Origin: Marinobacter sp. F3R08
Lineage (GTDB): Bacteria; Pseudomonadota; Gammaproteobacteria; Pseudomonadales; Oleiphilaceae
Direction: 5' to 3'
DNA: 64,000 nt
Assembly: GCF_018860425.1 (NCBI RefSeq)
Contig: NZ_JAHKPI010000025.1
Coordinates: 1 to 64,000 of the forward strand
The notes under the pieces were generated by a model that worked only from the letters and a program-made list of their open reading frames with translations, had not been told where the DNA came from and searched no databases. This document shows positions 1 through 9,119 of the stretch, one piece after another (position 1 is the first letter of the stretch; every line of letters starts with the position of its first letter). The translations under genes and the position numbers were made by a program.

Positions 1-314
1 CTGTTCGTTGCGTTGGCAGACTGAACGGCCAGTTCACGAATCCGCTGCAGGTTATTGGTGATCTCGTCCATGGCGCCTTCAGCCGTTTGCGCCAGTGAAA
101 TACCATCGTTAGCGTTCCGTTGCGCCTGGTTGAGGCCGGAGATCTGTGACTGGAATCGTTCGGAAATGGCAAGGCCGGCCGCATCATCTTTGGCAGAATT
201 GATGCGCAGGCCGGAAGACAGGCGCTCCAGAGCTACGTTTGCCTGTCCCTGGGAAGCGTTCAGGTTCCGTTGTGCGTTAAGCGATGCGATGTTGGTATTT
301 ATGACCTGAGGCAT
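1..314 (-). CDS. flagellin, N-terminal part (runs off the left edge)
   Basis: This gene encodes a flagellin, the filament subunit secreted through the flagellar export apparatus. Only the first 104 codons are in the window. The protein opens [15 protein letters not shown] and carries the conserved D0/D1 motifs [37 protein letters not shown] and [13 protein letters not shown]. The ATG at 314 is preceded by a good AGGGAGA ribosome binding site. It is divergent from fliC at 705, and its last 68 bases in the window are identical to part of fliC in inverted orientation. A sigma-54-type promoter lies about 105 bases upstream of the start codon. The family call is certain; the full length and C-terminus cannot be seen. 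Confidence 0.95.
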   Translation of the reverse strand, partial: MPQVINTNIASLNAQRNLNASQGQANVALERLSSGLRINSAKDDAAGLAISERFQSQISGLNQAQRNANDGISLAQTAEGAMDEITNNLQRIRELAVQSANATN

Positions 315-419
315 ATCAATTCTCCCTGCTTTATAAAGGTGCCGGAAACTTGGTGCCCAGTCTTGAACGGGAACCCTTGCCGGCTGAAACTCGTTAAATT
401 GCCGTTTTGCAAGGTAATA

Positions 420-435
420 AGCGAAGGCTGTGCCA
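420..435 (-). promoter_or_regulatory. candidate sigma-54 promoter of the minus-strand flagellin
   Basis: On the minus strand the sequence reads TGGCAC-AGCCT-TCGCT. This matches the sigma-54 pattern TGGCAC-N5-TTGCW with one mismatch and the correct GG-GC spacing. The predicted start site would leave a leader of about 90 bases before the ATG at 314. Control by FleQ or FleR is inferred from how polar flagella are usually regulated. Confidence 0.55.
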
Positions 436-588
436 GTTTTCCGAAATCAGGCCTAAGCGCATGTTTTTAGGATTAAATTTATGTGAAAGGGCCGGTTGAA
501 GGTCAGTCAGTACGCCAAAGTACTGCCGCTGGCAAGGGAAACTGCTTGCCGGTTTTACATTCCTTTACAAAAAGCGCTGATTTTTTTC

Positions 589-615
589 TAAAGCAACCGT
601 TTGAAGTGCCGTTAA
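589..615 (+). promoter_or_regulatory. sigma-28 (FliA) promoter of fliC
   Basis: TAAA, then 15 bases, then GCCGTTAA. The flagellar sigma-28 consensus is TAAAGTTT-N11-GCCGATAA, so there is one mismatch in the -10 element and correct spacing. It lies 90 bases before the fliC ATG. The rest of 315-704 holds the divergent sigma-54 site and no convincing gene; small open frames there have no coding character. Confidence 0.8.
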
Positions 616-704
616 GTGAAATAACAGGGCGGCGCTCCCAAACCAAAAAAGCGGACGCCAGACCTTTTCCATGAAATAACGACATCTGTCGAAGGGGAAG
701 CATT

Positions 705-2183
705 ATGGCTCTCGGAATTAATACTAACGTCGCTTCATTGAACGCTCAGAACCAGCTTGGTAAATCTCAAAGCCTGAACGACCAGGCACTTCAGCGTTTA
801 TCATCTGGCCTGCGCATCAATTCTGCCAAAGATGATGCGGCTGGTCTGGCTATCTCTACCCGGTTTCAGTCCCAGATCTCTGGTCTGAACGTAGCAACCA
901 GAAACGCTAACGATGGTATTTCTCTAGCTCAGACTACAGAAGGTGCGTTGGACGAGATCACCAATAACCTGCAGCGGATTCGTGAACTGGCCGTTCAGTC
1001 TGCCAACGCAACGAACAGTGACTCTGATCGTGCGGCATTGAACGATGAAGTTCAGCAGCGACTGGAAGAAATTGATCGAATTTCTTCTCAGACAGCCTTT
1101 AACGGACTTAGGGTGTTGGACGGTTCGTTTGGTCAGCAGGACTTTCAAGTAGGCGCGAATGCCGGTGAGACGATCGGTATTAACCTGACTCAAGGGACAC
1201 GAGCTTCCCAAATTGGTTCGATTGCGCAGGTTGATCTTGATGTTGATGGAGAAGCCATTGCTGATGGTCAGTCGTTCACACTTCGTGTAGGAACTGGAGA
1301 GGTTCAAACGGTCGACATTGAAGCGGGTAGCAGTGCGGCTAGCATTGCGGATACTATTCGCTCTACGGTTGGGGGAGCTTCGAGTGTCACTGCGGAGAAT
1401 TCACAAACAATTGACTTTGCTGATGTAACTTTAACGACTGCAGCTACCGGAGCGGATACAGAAAGCTACACCATTACGGTGGGTGTGGGTGATGAGAGTG
1501 TTGATCTGGCGTTTAACAGTCCGGAAGCGGATGGTGCCAGTACGGTTACCGTTGAAGATGTCAGGGATGCGATTAACAGTAATTCCGTTCTTGCTGATTC
1601 AGGAATCTCGGCAACCGTGGATGGCGGCGATTTGGTAATCGCTCAAGCTGATGGTGAAAACTTCACCATCCAGGAGGCTGCTGCTGTTACTGGATCCGCA
1701 ACCATTACAGACTTGGATGCAGAAGGTCTTCTCGACTCCACTGGTTCTGCTGGATATGGTACCGAAACGAACTTCTCTGGCACAGTGAGCTTTACGGCGG
1801 AAGACTCGGTTGTAGTTGCCGGAACTGATGTTGCCTCTGTCGGCGCTGCTCAAAATGTTAGTGCTGATGGATTTATTGAAGATATCGATATCAGCAACGT
1901 TGATGGTGCTAATGAAGCGATTGCCCGTGTAGATGCTGCCCTTACCTCAGTAAACAGCCTGCGCGGTGAGCTGGGTGCGATCCAGAACCGCTTTGAATCC
2001 ACCATTGCGAACCTGAGTACCTCGGTAGAGAACCTCAGTGCCTCCAACAGCCGTATTCTGGACGCTGACTTCGCGGCAGAAACGGCCAACCTGGCCAAAT
2101 CCCAGGTGCTGCAGCAGGCCGGTATCTCTGTTCTGGCACAGGCTAACGCCCGTCCGCAGCAGGTTCTGTCTCTCCTGCAGTAA
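705..2183 (+). CDS. fliC: flagellin FliC
   Basis: Major filament subunit, 492 residues. The N-terminal D0/D1 region (about residues 1-165, opening [18 protein letters not shown]) and the C-terminal D1/D0 region (about 400-492, ending QVLSLLQ) are strongly conserved. The centre (about 170-395) is an acidic, Ala/Thr/Ser-rich variable region with flagellin IN-like segments, forming the exposed part of the filament. A ribosome binding site AGGGGA precedes the ATG, and a sigma-28 promoter lies at 589-615. A rho-independent terminator follows at 2201. flaG, fliD and fliS follow, as in Pseudomonas polar flagellar loci. The central region is more AT-rich than the ends, which is common for surface-exposed flagellin domains. 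Confidence 0.97.
   Translation: MALGINTNVASLNAQNQLGKSQSLNDQALQRLSSGLRINSAKDDAAGLAISTRFQSQISGLNVATRNANDGISLAQTTEGALDEITNNLQRIRELAVQSANATNSDSDRAALNDEVQQRLEEIDRISSQTAFNGLRVLDGSFGQQDFQVGANAGETIGINLTQGTRASQIGSIAQVDLDVDGEAIADGQSFTLRVGTGEVQTVDIEAGSSAASIADTIRSTVGGASSVTAENSQTIDFADVTLTTAATGADTESYTITVGVGDESVDLAFNSPEADGASTVTVEDVRDAINSNSVLADSGISATVDGGDLVIAQADGENFTIQEAAAVTGSATITDLDAEGLLDSTGSAGYGTETNFSGTVSFTAEDSVVVAGTDVASVGAAQNVSADGFIEDIDISNVDGANEAIARVDAALTSVNSLRGELGAIQNRFESTIANLSTSVENLSASNSRILDADFAAETANLAKSQVLQQAGISVLAQANARPQQVLSLLQ
951..1018. repeat. 68-bp perfect inverted repeat between the two flagellin genes
   Basis: Bases 951-1018 of fliC are identical to the reverse complement of bases 1-68 in the minus-strand flagellin. 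A second exact match of 35 bases joins 807-841 with the complement of 178-212. Both blocks encode conserved D1 helices, but identity at wobble positions suggests recent gene conversion or selection. The first repeat may continue beyond the left edge. Confidence 0.9.
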
Positions 2184-2200
2184 GGAGCCAGCGGTAACAG

Positions 2201-2225
2201 CCGGAACCTTCGGGTTCCGGTTTTT
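2201..2225 (+). terminator. rho-independent terminator after fliC
   Basis: Stem CCGGAACC / GGTTCCGG with a TTCG tetraloop, followed by TTTTT. It sits 17 bases after the fliC stop and 27 bases before flaG, so it would reduce fliC transcription into flaG. Confidence 0.9.
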
Positions 2226-2252
2226 AACCGTCCAAGGATAGAGAGGTAAGCT

Positions 2253-2690
2253 ATGAATGACGTTAACCTGAGCAGTCCGGATCTGAAATTGGTGCGCTCT
2301 GACGCCCAGGCACCGGCCAAGGCACTGTCGTCATCTCAGGCCGAAGGCAGGAGTGCCTCCGGGCTTGATGCTTCATCTTCTGGATCAGCGACACCGGTTA
2401 CGGTGGTTTCCCGCGTTCAGGATGCTTCTAAGGCCGAACAGCTAAAGGAGCAGAATGAAGCGCAGCGGAAAGAACTGGATTCGGCCGTGTCGCAACTGAA
2501 CGATTATGTTCAGAGCGTACAGAGGGATCTGCAGTTTGAAGTGGATAACGAACTGGGGCAGACCATCGTTCGTGTGGTGGATCAGCAAACCCAGGAGGTT
2601 GTCCGGCAGATGCCTGATGAAGTGGCATTAAGGTTGGCAGAAAAATTGCATCAGGATGAACCGCTGACGTTGTTTAACATTGAAGTCTGA
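2253..2690 (+). CDS. flaG: FlaG family flagellar protein
   Basis: FlaG family protein of 145 residues, associated with flagellar filament length in Pseudomonas, Vibrio and Campylobacter. The first 60 or so residues are Ser/Ala-rich and low in complexity. The conserved FlaG domain occupies about residues 65-145. It includes an LNDYVQSVQRDLQFEVD segment, TIVRVVDQQTQEVVRQMPDE (the family signature of a beta strand, a turn and IRQIP-like residues) and the LAEKL helix. Its position between fliC and fliD supports the call. The ATG has a GAGAGG ribosome binding site. Confidence 0.93.
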   Translation: MNDVNLSSPDLKLVRSDAQAPAKALSSSQAEGRSASGLDASSSGSATPVTVVSRVQDASKAEQLKEQNEAQRKELDSAVSQLNDYVQSVQRDLQFEVDNELGQTIVRVVDQQTQEVVRQMPDEVALRLAEKLHQDEPLTLFNIEV

Positions 2691-2730
2691 ACGCTTGCCG
2701 TTTTTGATTTGAGGTTGGCAACGGTATTTC

Positions 2731-2776
2731 AGCACCGCCGCGCCTGAGAGGGCCCGGCGGTGCTTTGCGTTTTGGG
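2731..2776 (+). terminator. terminator-like hairpin after flaG
   Basis: A ten-base stem, AGCACCGCCG / CGGCGGTGCT, with a loop of about 14 bases, followed by the T-rich stretch TTGCGTTTT. It lies between flaG and the sigma-28 promoter of fliD and separates the two transcription units. Confidence 0.7.
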
Positions 2777-2823
2777 CTAAGCTTTGTTTTAACAGATTGT
2801 TACAAGTCGCATGAAGAAAGAGG

Positions 2824-2850
2824 CAAAGTTTTGCCGTCTTCTGCCGATAA
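2824..2850 (+). promoter_or_regulatory. sigma-28 (FliA) promoter of fliD
   Basis: CAAAGTTT, then 11 bases, then GCCGATAA. This is an almost perfect match to TAAAGTTT-N11-GCCGATAA, with only the first base differing. It lies 42 bases before the chosen fliD start, so fliD-fliS should be late genes under FliA. Confidence 0.88.
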
Positions 2851-2891
2851 ACTGAGCAACGAAGAGATTCGCCCCTTTTGGAGGCATGGTT

Positions 2892-4874
2892 ATGGCAAGC
2901 ATTTCATCACTGGGAATAGGCTCTGGTGTTCTGACGTCTGATCTGGTGGATCAGCTGGTGGAGGCGGAGCGGGCACCGACCGATACTCGTCTTGCCCAGA
3001 AAACGGAAGAAGCCGAGGCGTTGATATCGGCCTATGGGTCCCTTCGCAGCGCAGTGACTGAGTTGCGCTTGCCGATGCAGATGCTGAGTTCACAGGAAAA
3101 TCTGACGGCTTTTTCTGCCAGCTCCTCCAATCAGGACATTGGCGTGACCGTTGATAGCGCCACGGCCAGTCGCGGCACCTACAGCGTTGAAGTGACGAGT
3201 CTGGCAAGTGCTCAGGCTTTGGCATCCCGCGATGTATTTGCTGATCGCGACAGTACCAGCGTTGGCCAGGGAACACTCACCTTGTCCGTAGGCAGCAAAA
3301 CCACTGATATTGTCATTGATGACAGCAACGACACCTTGCAAGGGTTGGCCAATGCCATTAATGACGCGGATGCAGGTGTATCTGCAGGCGTCATTGATAC
3401 CGGTAACGGATTTCAGTTGGTGTTTTCTGCGGATGAAAGTGGTACAGCCAATGCGGTGAGCATTTCGGTTTCAGGGGATTCCGAGGGCACAGAGACGGAT
3501 AATCTGGGACTGTCCCGATTCGCCTTCAATACCGGGATGGACACGGACTCCGGCCTGCAAGAGACCATCGCTGCGACTGATGCTGTGATGTCTATTAACG
3601 GCGTAGAGATTACCCGTTCCAGCAACAGTTTTGAAAACGTTATAGACGGTCTGAGTTTCGACATTGCTGAAACCGGTTCATCTGTCATCAAGGTTGAACA
3701 GGATTATGAATCGGTAGCGGACCGTGTCCAGGGCTTTGTGGATCAGTTCAATGCCTTGCAGACAACCATTGATAGTCTGGCCGGATACAACGCCGATGCC
3801 GGCGTTGGCGGTTTGCTTACGGGCGACAGTACTGTCCGCTCTATTCAGAATCAGCTTCGAGAGGTGCTGACTCGGGTAGTTCCCGGCCTGGAAAACTCCA
3901 ACGTGAGAAGCCTTGCGGATGTGGGGGTTACCACAAACTTTGAAACCGGTGGCCTGGATTTTGATCGGGAGACTTTCATTGCCCAGCTCCAGGCTAACCC
4001 GGACGATGTAACGGCCCTGTTTGCAGAGCAGGGCCGGACGACAGACAGCCAGGTTGAGTTTGTGCGTAGTGGTCTGGACACCGAGCCAGGAACCTATGCG
4101 ATCAATGTCACCCAGGCCGCAACACAAGGCAGTGTGGCCGGTGATACCGCGCTTGCGGACGGTGTTGTTATTGACGGTACGAATGACTCAATCGAGTTTA
4201 TGGTTGATGAGTCTACGAATTTTTCGATCCAGCTAACCCAGCAGACCTATGCAACGGCAGAGGATCTGGTTGCCGAGATACAGAGCCAGATTAACAGCAG
4301 TGCGCCACTCAGCGCCGCTGGCCAGTCAGTCAAGGTAGACCTGGATGAAAGTGGTGCGCTCCGATTTACATCCGGCAGTTATGGTAGTGATTCGAATGTG
4401 AACCTTGTATGGGCGGAAGGCGGTAATGATCTTGGTATTTCCGCCAAAACGGGCACGGCAGGTTTGGATGTGGCCGGTACCATTGGAGGCCAGGTCGCTG
4501 AAGGTGACGGTCAGGTACTATATCTGGACGGCGGCTCCGGAGGAGCATCCGGGCTCCAGGTTCGCATTCTGGGAGATCAGACGGGTAGTCGTGGTTCCAT
4601 TACCTTTATAGAAGGGATCGCAGAGCGCACGGCAGATCTGGTAACCAGTCTTGTTGGAGAGGGTGGCGCTCTTGACTCCCGGACCGTCAGTCTGAATCAA
4701 CAGTTGGAAGATATCGCAGAAAGCCAGGCTGAGCTGGAAATACGAATCGAGGCCTATCGGGAACGTCTGGTGAGCCAGTTTACTGCTGCGGACTCATTGA
4801 TTTCACAGCTAAATAGTACTCAGGATTATGTTGCTCAGCAGTTTGAAGCACTGCTCTCAAGTAATAGTGATTGA
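2892..4874 (+). CDS. fliD: flagellar filament cap protein FliD (HAP2)
   Basis: FliD forms the pentameric cap that folds flagellin at the filament tip. I chose the second ATG (2892) because the GGAGG at 2880-2884 is seven bases from it, while the ATG at 2886 is one base away. The 660-residue product has the N-terminal signature SSLGIGSGVLTSDLVDQLVEAE, a central domain rich in beta strand, and a C-terminal coiled coil ending DYVAQQFEALLSSN, as FliD proteins have. It is longer than the roughly 470 residues of the Pseudomonas or E. coli proteins. The extra material includes a second module (TYAINVTQAA, near residue 400) resembling the first (TYSVEVTSLA, near residue 100). Confidence 0.96.
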   Translation: MASISSLGIGSGVLTSDLVDQLVEAERAPTDTRLAQKTEEAEALISAYGSLRSAVTELRLPMQMLSSQENLTAFSASSSNQDIGVTVDSATASRGTYSVEVTSLASAQALASRDVFADRDSTSVGQGTLTLSVGSKTTDIVIDDSNDTLQGLANAINDADAGVSAGVIDTGNGFQLVFSADESGTANAVSISVSGDSEGTETDNLGLSRFAFNTGMDTDSGLQETIAATDAVMSINGVEITRSSNSFENVIDGLSFDIAETGSSVIKVEQDYESVADRVQGFVDQFNALQTTIDSLAGYNADAGVGGLLTGDSTVRSIQNQLREVLTRVVPGLENSNVRSLADVGVTTNFETGGLDFDRETFIAQLQANPDDVTALFAEQGRTTDSQVEFVRSGLDTEPGTYAINVTQAATQGSVAGDTALADGVVIDGTNDSIEFMVDESTNFSIQLTQQTYATAEDLVAEIQSQINSSAPLSAAGQSVKVDLDESGALRFTSGSYGSDSNVNLVWAEGGNDLGISAKTGTAGLDVAGTIGGQVAEGDGQVLYLDGGSGGASGLQVRILGDQTGSRGSITFIEGIAERTADLVTSLVGEGGALDSRTVSLNQQLEDIAESQAELEIRIEAYRERLVSQFTAADSLISQLNSTQDYVAQQFEALLSSNSD

Positions 4875-4928
4875 TAACCGGGTAACATCTGACAGAACTG
4901 GCTTGACCAGTGAAATAAGGGGCGAATT

Positions 4929-5327
4929 ATGAATGGTTTACAGGCCTATCAACGAGTAAACGCGCAAACCAGCATCACCGATGCGGATCCTCATAAGCTG
5001 ATCCAGCTTCTATACAACGGTGCGATTGAACGCATCAATATGGCCAAGTCCCGGATCCAGGCTAAGGATTACTCCGGTAAGGCTCAGTTGATCAACAAGG
5101 CCATTGAAATAATTGGTGGCCTTCGTTCCTTCCTGGATTTTGAGCAGGGTGGTGATCTGGCAGCGCGTCTTGAAGCGCTTTATGACTACATGGAGCGAAC
5201 GCTTTTGGAAGCGAGTGCCAGGAATGATATGGCCAAGCTGGACGAGGTGCTGAATCTGCTTCGCTCTGTTAAAGAGGGTTGGGACGGCATTCGCGAGGAG
5301 ACCGTTGGTCAACAAGCCGCAGGCTAA
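4929..5327 (+). CDS. fliS: flagellin export chaperone FliS
   Basis: FliS binds the flagellin C-terminus in the cytoplasm and prevents early polymerisation. The 132-residue protein is a predicted four-helix bundle. It has the family's opening YQRVNAQTSITDADPHKLIQLLY, the central segment INKAIEIIGGLRSFLDFEQGG and the late YMERTLLEA helix. It follows fliD by 54 bases and probably shares its sigma-28 transcript. In Pseudomonas a fliT-like gene and fleQ follow directly; here argG follows, and those genes lie 45 kb away. Confidence 0.95.
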   Translation: MNGLQAYQRVNAQTSITDADPHKLIQLLYNGAIERINMAKSRIQAKDYSGKAQLINKAIEIIGGLRSFLDFEQGGDLAARLEALYDYMERTLLEASARNDMAKLDEVLNLLRSVKEGWDGIREETVGQQAAG

Positions 5328-5347
5328 CTGACTGCCCTGTGTCTTCG

Positions 5348-5378
5348 GCCCCTGTCTCTTCAGCAGATAGGGGCTTTA
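5348..5378 (+). terminator. probable terminator after fliS
   Basis: Imperfect hairpin GCCCCT-GTCT / AGA-T-AGGGGC, followed by TTTATA, 20 bases after the fliS stop. It would close the fliD-fliS unit before argG. Confidence 0.6.
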
Positions 5379-5456
5379 TAGCCATTCCCCCCGCTCTGCC
5401 GTACAATACTGGCCTTCTTTTCAACACATCCATTCTGTTCAGTCTGGAGCAAGGGC

Positions 5457-6668
5457 ATGTCTGATATCAAAAAGGTGGTGCTGGCCTATTCCGGTGGCCT
5501 GGATACTTCCGTGATCGTTCGTTGGTTGCAGGATACCTATAACTGTGAGGTGGTGACCTTCACCGCCGACATCGGTCAGGGCGAGGAAGTTGAACCCGCG
5601 CGGGCGAAAGCCGAGGCGTTGGGTGTTAAGGAAATCTACATTGAGGACCTGCGCGAAGAGTTTGTGCGTGACTACGTGTTCCCGATGTTCCGCGCGAACA
5701 CCATCTACGAAGGTGAGTACCTGCTGGGTACATCCATTGCCCGTCCTCTGATTGCCAAGCGTCTGATCGATATTGCCAATGAGACGGGTGCCGATGCGAT
5801 TTCCCACGGTGCAACCGGCAAGGGTAACGATCAGGTTCGTTTCGAGCTTGGTGCCTATGCGCTGAAGCCGGGCGTGCAGGTGATTGCACCCTGGCGTGAG
5901 TGGGATCTGAATTCCCGCGAGAAGTTGCTGAAGTACTGTGAAGAGCGTGACATTCCGGTTGAGATGAAGAAGGGCAAGAGCCCTTACTCCATGGACGCCA
6001 ACCTGCTGCACATCTCTTACGAAGGTATGAACCTGGAAGATCCCTGGGCGGAAGCCGAGGAAGATATGTGGCGTTGGAGTGTGTCGCCGGAAGCCGCGCC
6101 GAATGAGCCAACCTATGTTGAGCTGACGTACGAGAAGGGCGACATCGTTGCCATCGACGGTCAGGAAATGAAGGCTCATGTGGTTCTGGAAACCCTGAAC
6201 AAGCTGGCGGGTGCCAACGGCATTGGTCGTCTGGACATCGTAGAGAATCGCTACGTGGGTATGAAATCCCGTGGCTGCTATGAAACTCCGGGTGGCACCA
6301 TCATGCTGCGTGCCCACCGTGCCATTGAGTCCATCACCCTGGACCGTGAAGTGGCGCACCTGAAAGACAGCATCATGCCCCGCTACGCCGAGGTGATCTA
6401 CAACGGCTACTGGTGGTCCCCTGAGCGTGAGGCGCTGCAGGCGTTGATCGACCAGACCCAGACCTATGTGAACGGCACTGTGCGTCTGAAGCTCTATAAG
6501 GGCAATGTGGACGTGGTTGGCCGTAAGTCTTCGGATTCACTGTTCGACGAAAAGATTGCCACCTTTGAGGAAGATCAGGGTGCGTATGATCAGAAGGACG
6601 CGGAAGGCTTTATCAAGCTGAACGCGCTTCGCCTGCGCATTGCGGCTGGTAAAGGTCGCAAGCTTTAA
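5457..6668 (+). CDS. argG: argininosuccinate synthase
   Basis: Joins citrulline and aspartate with ATP to form argininosuccinate, the penultimate step of arginine synthesis in the cytoplasm. The 403 residues match the usual bacterial length. The N-terminal PP-loop [10 protein letters not shown] (about residues 10-19) binds [18 protein letters not shown] (about 121-135) and [19 protein letters not shown] are family signatures. The gene stands alone. Its stop overlaps the stop of the convergent AraC gene by four bases, and its terminator lies inside that gene. Confidence 0.98.
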   Translation: MSDIKKVVLAYSGGLDTSVIVRWLQDTYNCEVVTFTADIGQGEEVEPARAKAEALGVKEIYIEDLREEFVRDYVFPMFRANTIYEGEYLLGTSIARPLIAKRLIDIANETGADAISHGATGKGNDQVRFELGAYALKPGVQVIAPWREWDLNSREKLLKYCEERDIPVEMKKGKSPYSMDANLLHISYEGMNLEDPWAEAEEDMWRWSVSPEAAPNEPTYVELTYEKGDIVAIDGQEMKAHVVLETLNKLAGANGIGRLDIVENRYVGMKSRGCYETPGGTIMLRAHRAIESITLDREVAHLKDSIMPRYAEVIYNGYWWSPEREALQALIDQTQTYVNGTVRLKLYKGNVDVVGRKSSDSLFDEKIATFEEDQGAYDQKDAEGFIKLNALRLRIAAGKGRKL

Positions 6669-7690
6669 TCAGGCTCTTCAGGCGCCCGGAACTCTCCGGG
6701 CGTCTTTCCCGTTACCGCTTTGAACTTCCTGTGAAACGATGTGGTTTCACTGTACCCCAATCGCAGCGCAATATCCGGTATGGACAGTTCGCTGTTGCGC
6801 AGATAGTCCTCGGCCATAGTCTGCCGCACGTCATCTAACAGTTTCTGATACGACACACCTTCCTGGCCCAGCTTCCGCTGCAGTGTCCGGCGGGTCATTC
6901 CAAGAGCCTCTGCCACCATGTCCTGCCGGGTAATGCCTTGCATCAGCTGCTGCTGAATGCTGTGTCGTACGCTGGAAACGAGGTCGGTGCCGGTATCCAG
7001 AGAGGCCAGCTGGTTCAGGGCGTGGGCTTCCAGGGTTTTGCGAAGCAGGGGGTCTGGTTGTCTCAAGCGGGTTTCCAGCAGGGTTTTCTTGAGGGTAAGG
7101 CTGTCCTCATCGGCTGAAAAGGTAACCGGGCAATGCCAGCGCTCTTGATAGGCGTTTTCAAGCGCTGTTCCTGGAGAGCTGCGGCGAAGTTTTACCGAGC
7201 TTGGTGACGCCTCGTGATTGTCTGCAAGCCAGCGCGCGTAGTTCACCCATGAAGCAAACACGTTATCCACCAGCTGTGGTCGCACCAGGGGGTCGGTGTA
7301 GTTGCAGTTCCAGGTCAGTTTGATGTTTTCGCCTTTCATGGCAAGGCTGGTGGTGCCCATATCGCCAACCAGTTTTTCGAAGGGTGCAATGCGTGCCACT
7401 GCCTCGCCGAGAGTGGCGCAGCTCATGGTGATGTAGCCAAGTACGCTGTAGGAGCCTGGCTGCACGAAATCTCCGGTCTCCAGGCCCAGAACCGGGTTGC
7501 CGGTCTTTTCGCACAACAAGCGGATAAAATACTGGAACTGCTCGCCGTTGATGCGGCCGTCGTCGGTGTGGAGGATGTTCTGGTTCAGGTCGGTTTTGTC
7601 GAATAGAGCGCTGATGTCGATGCTGGCAGATTCGGCAGCACGAACGTATTGGCGCAGGGCGGCGACAGAGGCGGTTCCGAGGGTCTTCAT
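6665..7690 (-). CDS. AraC family transcriptional regulator (OruR/arabinose-binding-domain type)
   Basis: DNA-binding regulator of about 341 residues. The N-terminal part (about 1-190) resembles the Arabinose_bd domain of OruR/ArgR-like AraC proteins, with [28 protein letters not shown] split across its core. The C-terminal AraC domain has two helix-turn-helix motifs: [18 protein letters not shown], and [21 protein letters not shown] followed by [10 protein letters not shown] chose the ATG at 7690 over an upstream TTG at 7768, which lies inside a terminator hairpin. The ligand and targets are unknown, and being next to argG is not enough to link it to arginine. Its final codons overlap the argG stop. 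Confidence 0.88.
   Translation of the reverse strand: MKTLGTASVAALRQYVRAAESASIDISALFDKTDLNQNILHTDDGRINGEQFQYFIRLLCEKTGNPVLGLETGDFVQPGSYSVLGYITMSCATLGEAVARIAPFEKLVGDMGTTSLAMKGENIKLTWNCNYTDPLVRPQLVDNVFASWVNYARWLADNHEASPSSVKLRRSSPGTALENAYQERWHCPVTFSADEDSLTLKKTLLETRLRQPDPLLRKTLEAHALNQLASLDTGTDLVSSVRHSIQQQLMQGITRQDMVAEALGMTRRTLQRKLGQEGVSYQKLLDDVRQTMAEDYLRNSELSIPDIALRLGYSETTSFHRKFKAVTGKTPGEFRAPEEPD
6683..6707 (+). terminator. argG terminator embedded in the convergent AraC gene
   Basis: Seven-base GC stem CGCCCGG / CCGGGCG with a six-base loop, followed by TCTTT, 15 bases after the argG stop. It lies wholly within the last codons of the AraC regulator on the other strand. Confidence 0.7.
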
Positions 7691-7761
7691 GGCTACAGCA
7701 CTGTTTTTGGAGTCGTTATGGCTGAAGTATAACGGAACTGGTAAGGAAACGTCTGGCGCAG

Positions 7762-7792
7762 AAAACAAAAAGGCCAGCTAAATAGCTGGCCT
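7762..7792 (-). terminator. rho-independent terminator on the minus strand
   Basis: Near-perfect palindrome AGGCCAGCTA / TAGCTGGCCT. Read on the minus strand it is followed by TTTTGTTTT. It ends transcription coming from the response regulator at 8037-9008. The 245 bases between that stop codon and the hairpin contain no gene I can support. Confidence 0.85.
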
Positions 7793-8036
7793 AAACATAC
7801 AAGGAAAGAACGAAAGTGCCTGAAAAATTCGTTAATCCGATGGATTCCGTTTCCCATATGGCGGCGGAGGTACTACTCGGCTCCTCCACCATGGGGGATA
7901 CTGCTTGAATCCACAATTGCAGAATAAGTCTTTCGGGCTTTCCTGTCTGTTTGTGAAGTGTGTCTCAGTGTTACCGAGTGTGTAACCAAAGCCGGATTGA
8001 GTTGCCGGATGAGGCAAGGCGGATCCGGCAAGGCTC

Positions 8037-9008
8037 CTATGCGGTTGCGCTCACGTCTGGCGCAGTTTCAGTGAACCGTCTGGTTTCGTAGGCATCCATC
8101 AGGCCCTGAACCGCTGCCCGCTCCATTTCCTGCGGTGACGGCGTACCATTCTGCGCGTCGGCTTTACACAGCACCATGCCCGCTTCGACCGAAATATAGC
8201 CGGCCGTGGTCTTCAGTGCCTTGTGGTTGATGCCGTCGAACACTCGCCGGAAGGCGGTGGTGGTGCAGTGATCGCTGTTGGGGAAGTAAGCAATAATGGC
8301 GAACTGATTGTCGCCAACCCGGCACAGAGCATCGATAGGGCGAATCAGGGTGCTTAGCCGGCGGGCGATTCCAATGGCCATTTCACTCATTACTGCCGGC
8401 GGATGTTTGCGCTTGAGCTCTTGCCAGTTTCTGATGCCACACAGTACATAGGCCGAGCAACCACCGCGCGACTCGGCGTGGCGCAGTATTTTGGACAGGC
8501 GTTCACGACCGTATTTGGTGTTGCAGAGGCCCGTCTCCAGATCAATGATGTTGGTCGATTCCAGTTCCCGGTTGTTTTCGATTAACAGGGAGTTGGCCCG
8601 GAGCAGGGTGTTTTGCCGGTCGGCCATGCGATCTGCCGCAAAGATTCTGGGGATCAGTTGCTTGGTCATGTCAGACTTGTAGATGAAGTCGTCTACGCCC
8701 CGGTCGAAAGCTTCGGAGAGAGCCTCTACACCTTCCCGGGCGGTGAGCAGGATAACGTAGGTATAGTGATTCTTCTGCTCGTCCTGTTGGCGCACCTGGT
8801 CGGCCAGTTCCAGGCCATCCATCTCGGGCATCAGCCAGTCTGCGATCAGCACGCTGACCGGGCGCTGCTCCATCAGTTTCAGGGCTTCCGGCGCATTATT
8901 TACGATCCGTACGTCGCGATACCCGGCATTTCGTAGTGTGCGGCCAACCACCATACTGCTGAATTTCGCGTCGTCTACTACAAGGATGGGAAGGTCCAGG
9001 TTTGGCAT
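8037..9008 (-). CDS. response regulator with degenerate GGDEF domain
   Basis: Predicted cytoplasmic two-domain regulator of 323 residues. The receiver domain (about 1-125) keeps its acidic pair D12-D13, the phospho-acceptor D57 (in [11 protein letters not shown]), T89 and K111. After a helical linker, residues 150-310 have a GGDEF-like fold, opening [16 protein letters not shown]. The catalytic signature, however, is GDNQF (232-236), so diguanylate cyclase activity is unlikely. Such domains often act as GTP or effector-binding regulatory modules. No histidine kinase is adjacent. It is divergent from yajQ, which has been reported to bind cyclic di-GMP in other bacteria; a functional link is only a guess. 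Confidence 0.85.
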   Translation of the reverse strand: MPNLDLPILVVDDAKFSSMVVGRTLRNAGYRDVRIVNNAPEALKLMEQRPVSVLIADWLMPEMDGLELADQVRQQDEQKNHYTYVILLTAREGVEALSEAFDRGVDDFIYKSDMTKQLIPRIFAADRMADRQNTLLRANSLLIENNRELESTNIIDLETGLCNTKYGRERLSKILRHAESRGGCSAYVLCGIRNWQELKRKHPPAVMSEMAIGIARRLSTLIRPIDALCRVGDNQFAIIAYFPNSDHCTTTAFRRVFDGINHKALKTTAGYISVEAGMVLCKADAQNGTPSPQEMERAAVQGLMDAYETRRFTETAPDVSATA

Positions 9009-9119
9009 TGTTATCTACTTTTAGCAGTTCGATGTCAGGTGCGGGAGTTGCCGCGGGTTGGTATCATCCCCGGCAAATCGGACAAGTATACCCTCTTACC
9101 ACGCTGGAGAATAACGACC

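Noticed and set aside
531..547. Sigma-54-like sequence (TGGCAAGGGAAACTGCT) before fliC
   Set aside because: The GG-GC spacing is one base too long, and a good sigma-28 site exists downstream.
7832..8017. A 61-codon frame on the minus strand after the response regulator
   Set aside because: It starts with TTG, has no properly spaced Shine-Dalgarno sequence and shows no recognisable family; the composition looks non-coding.
9039..9119. Longer YajQ start at 9039
   Set aside because: The extra 27 residues are not family-like; homology and length fit the ATG at 9120.
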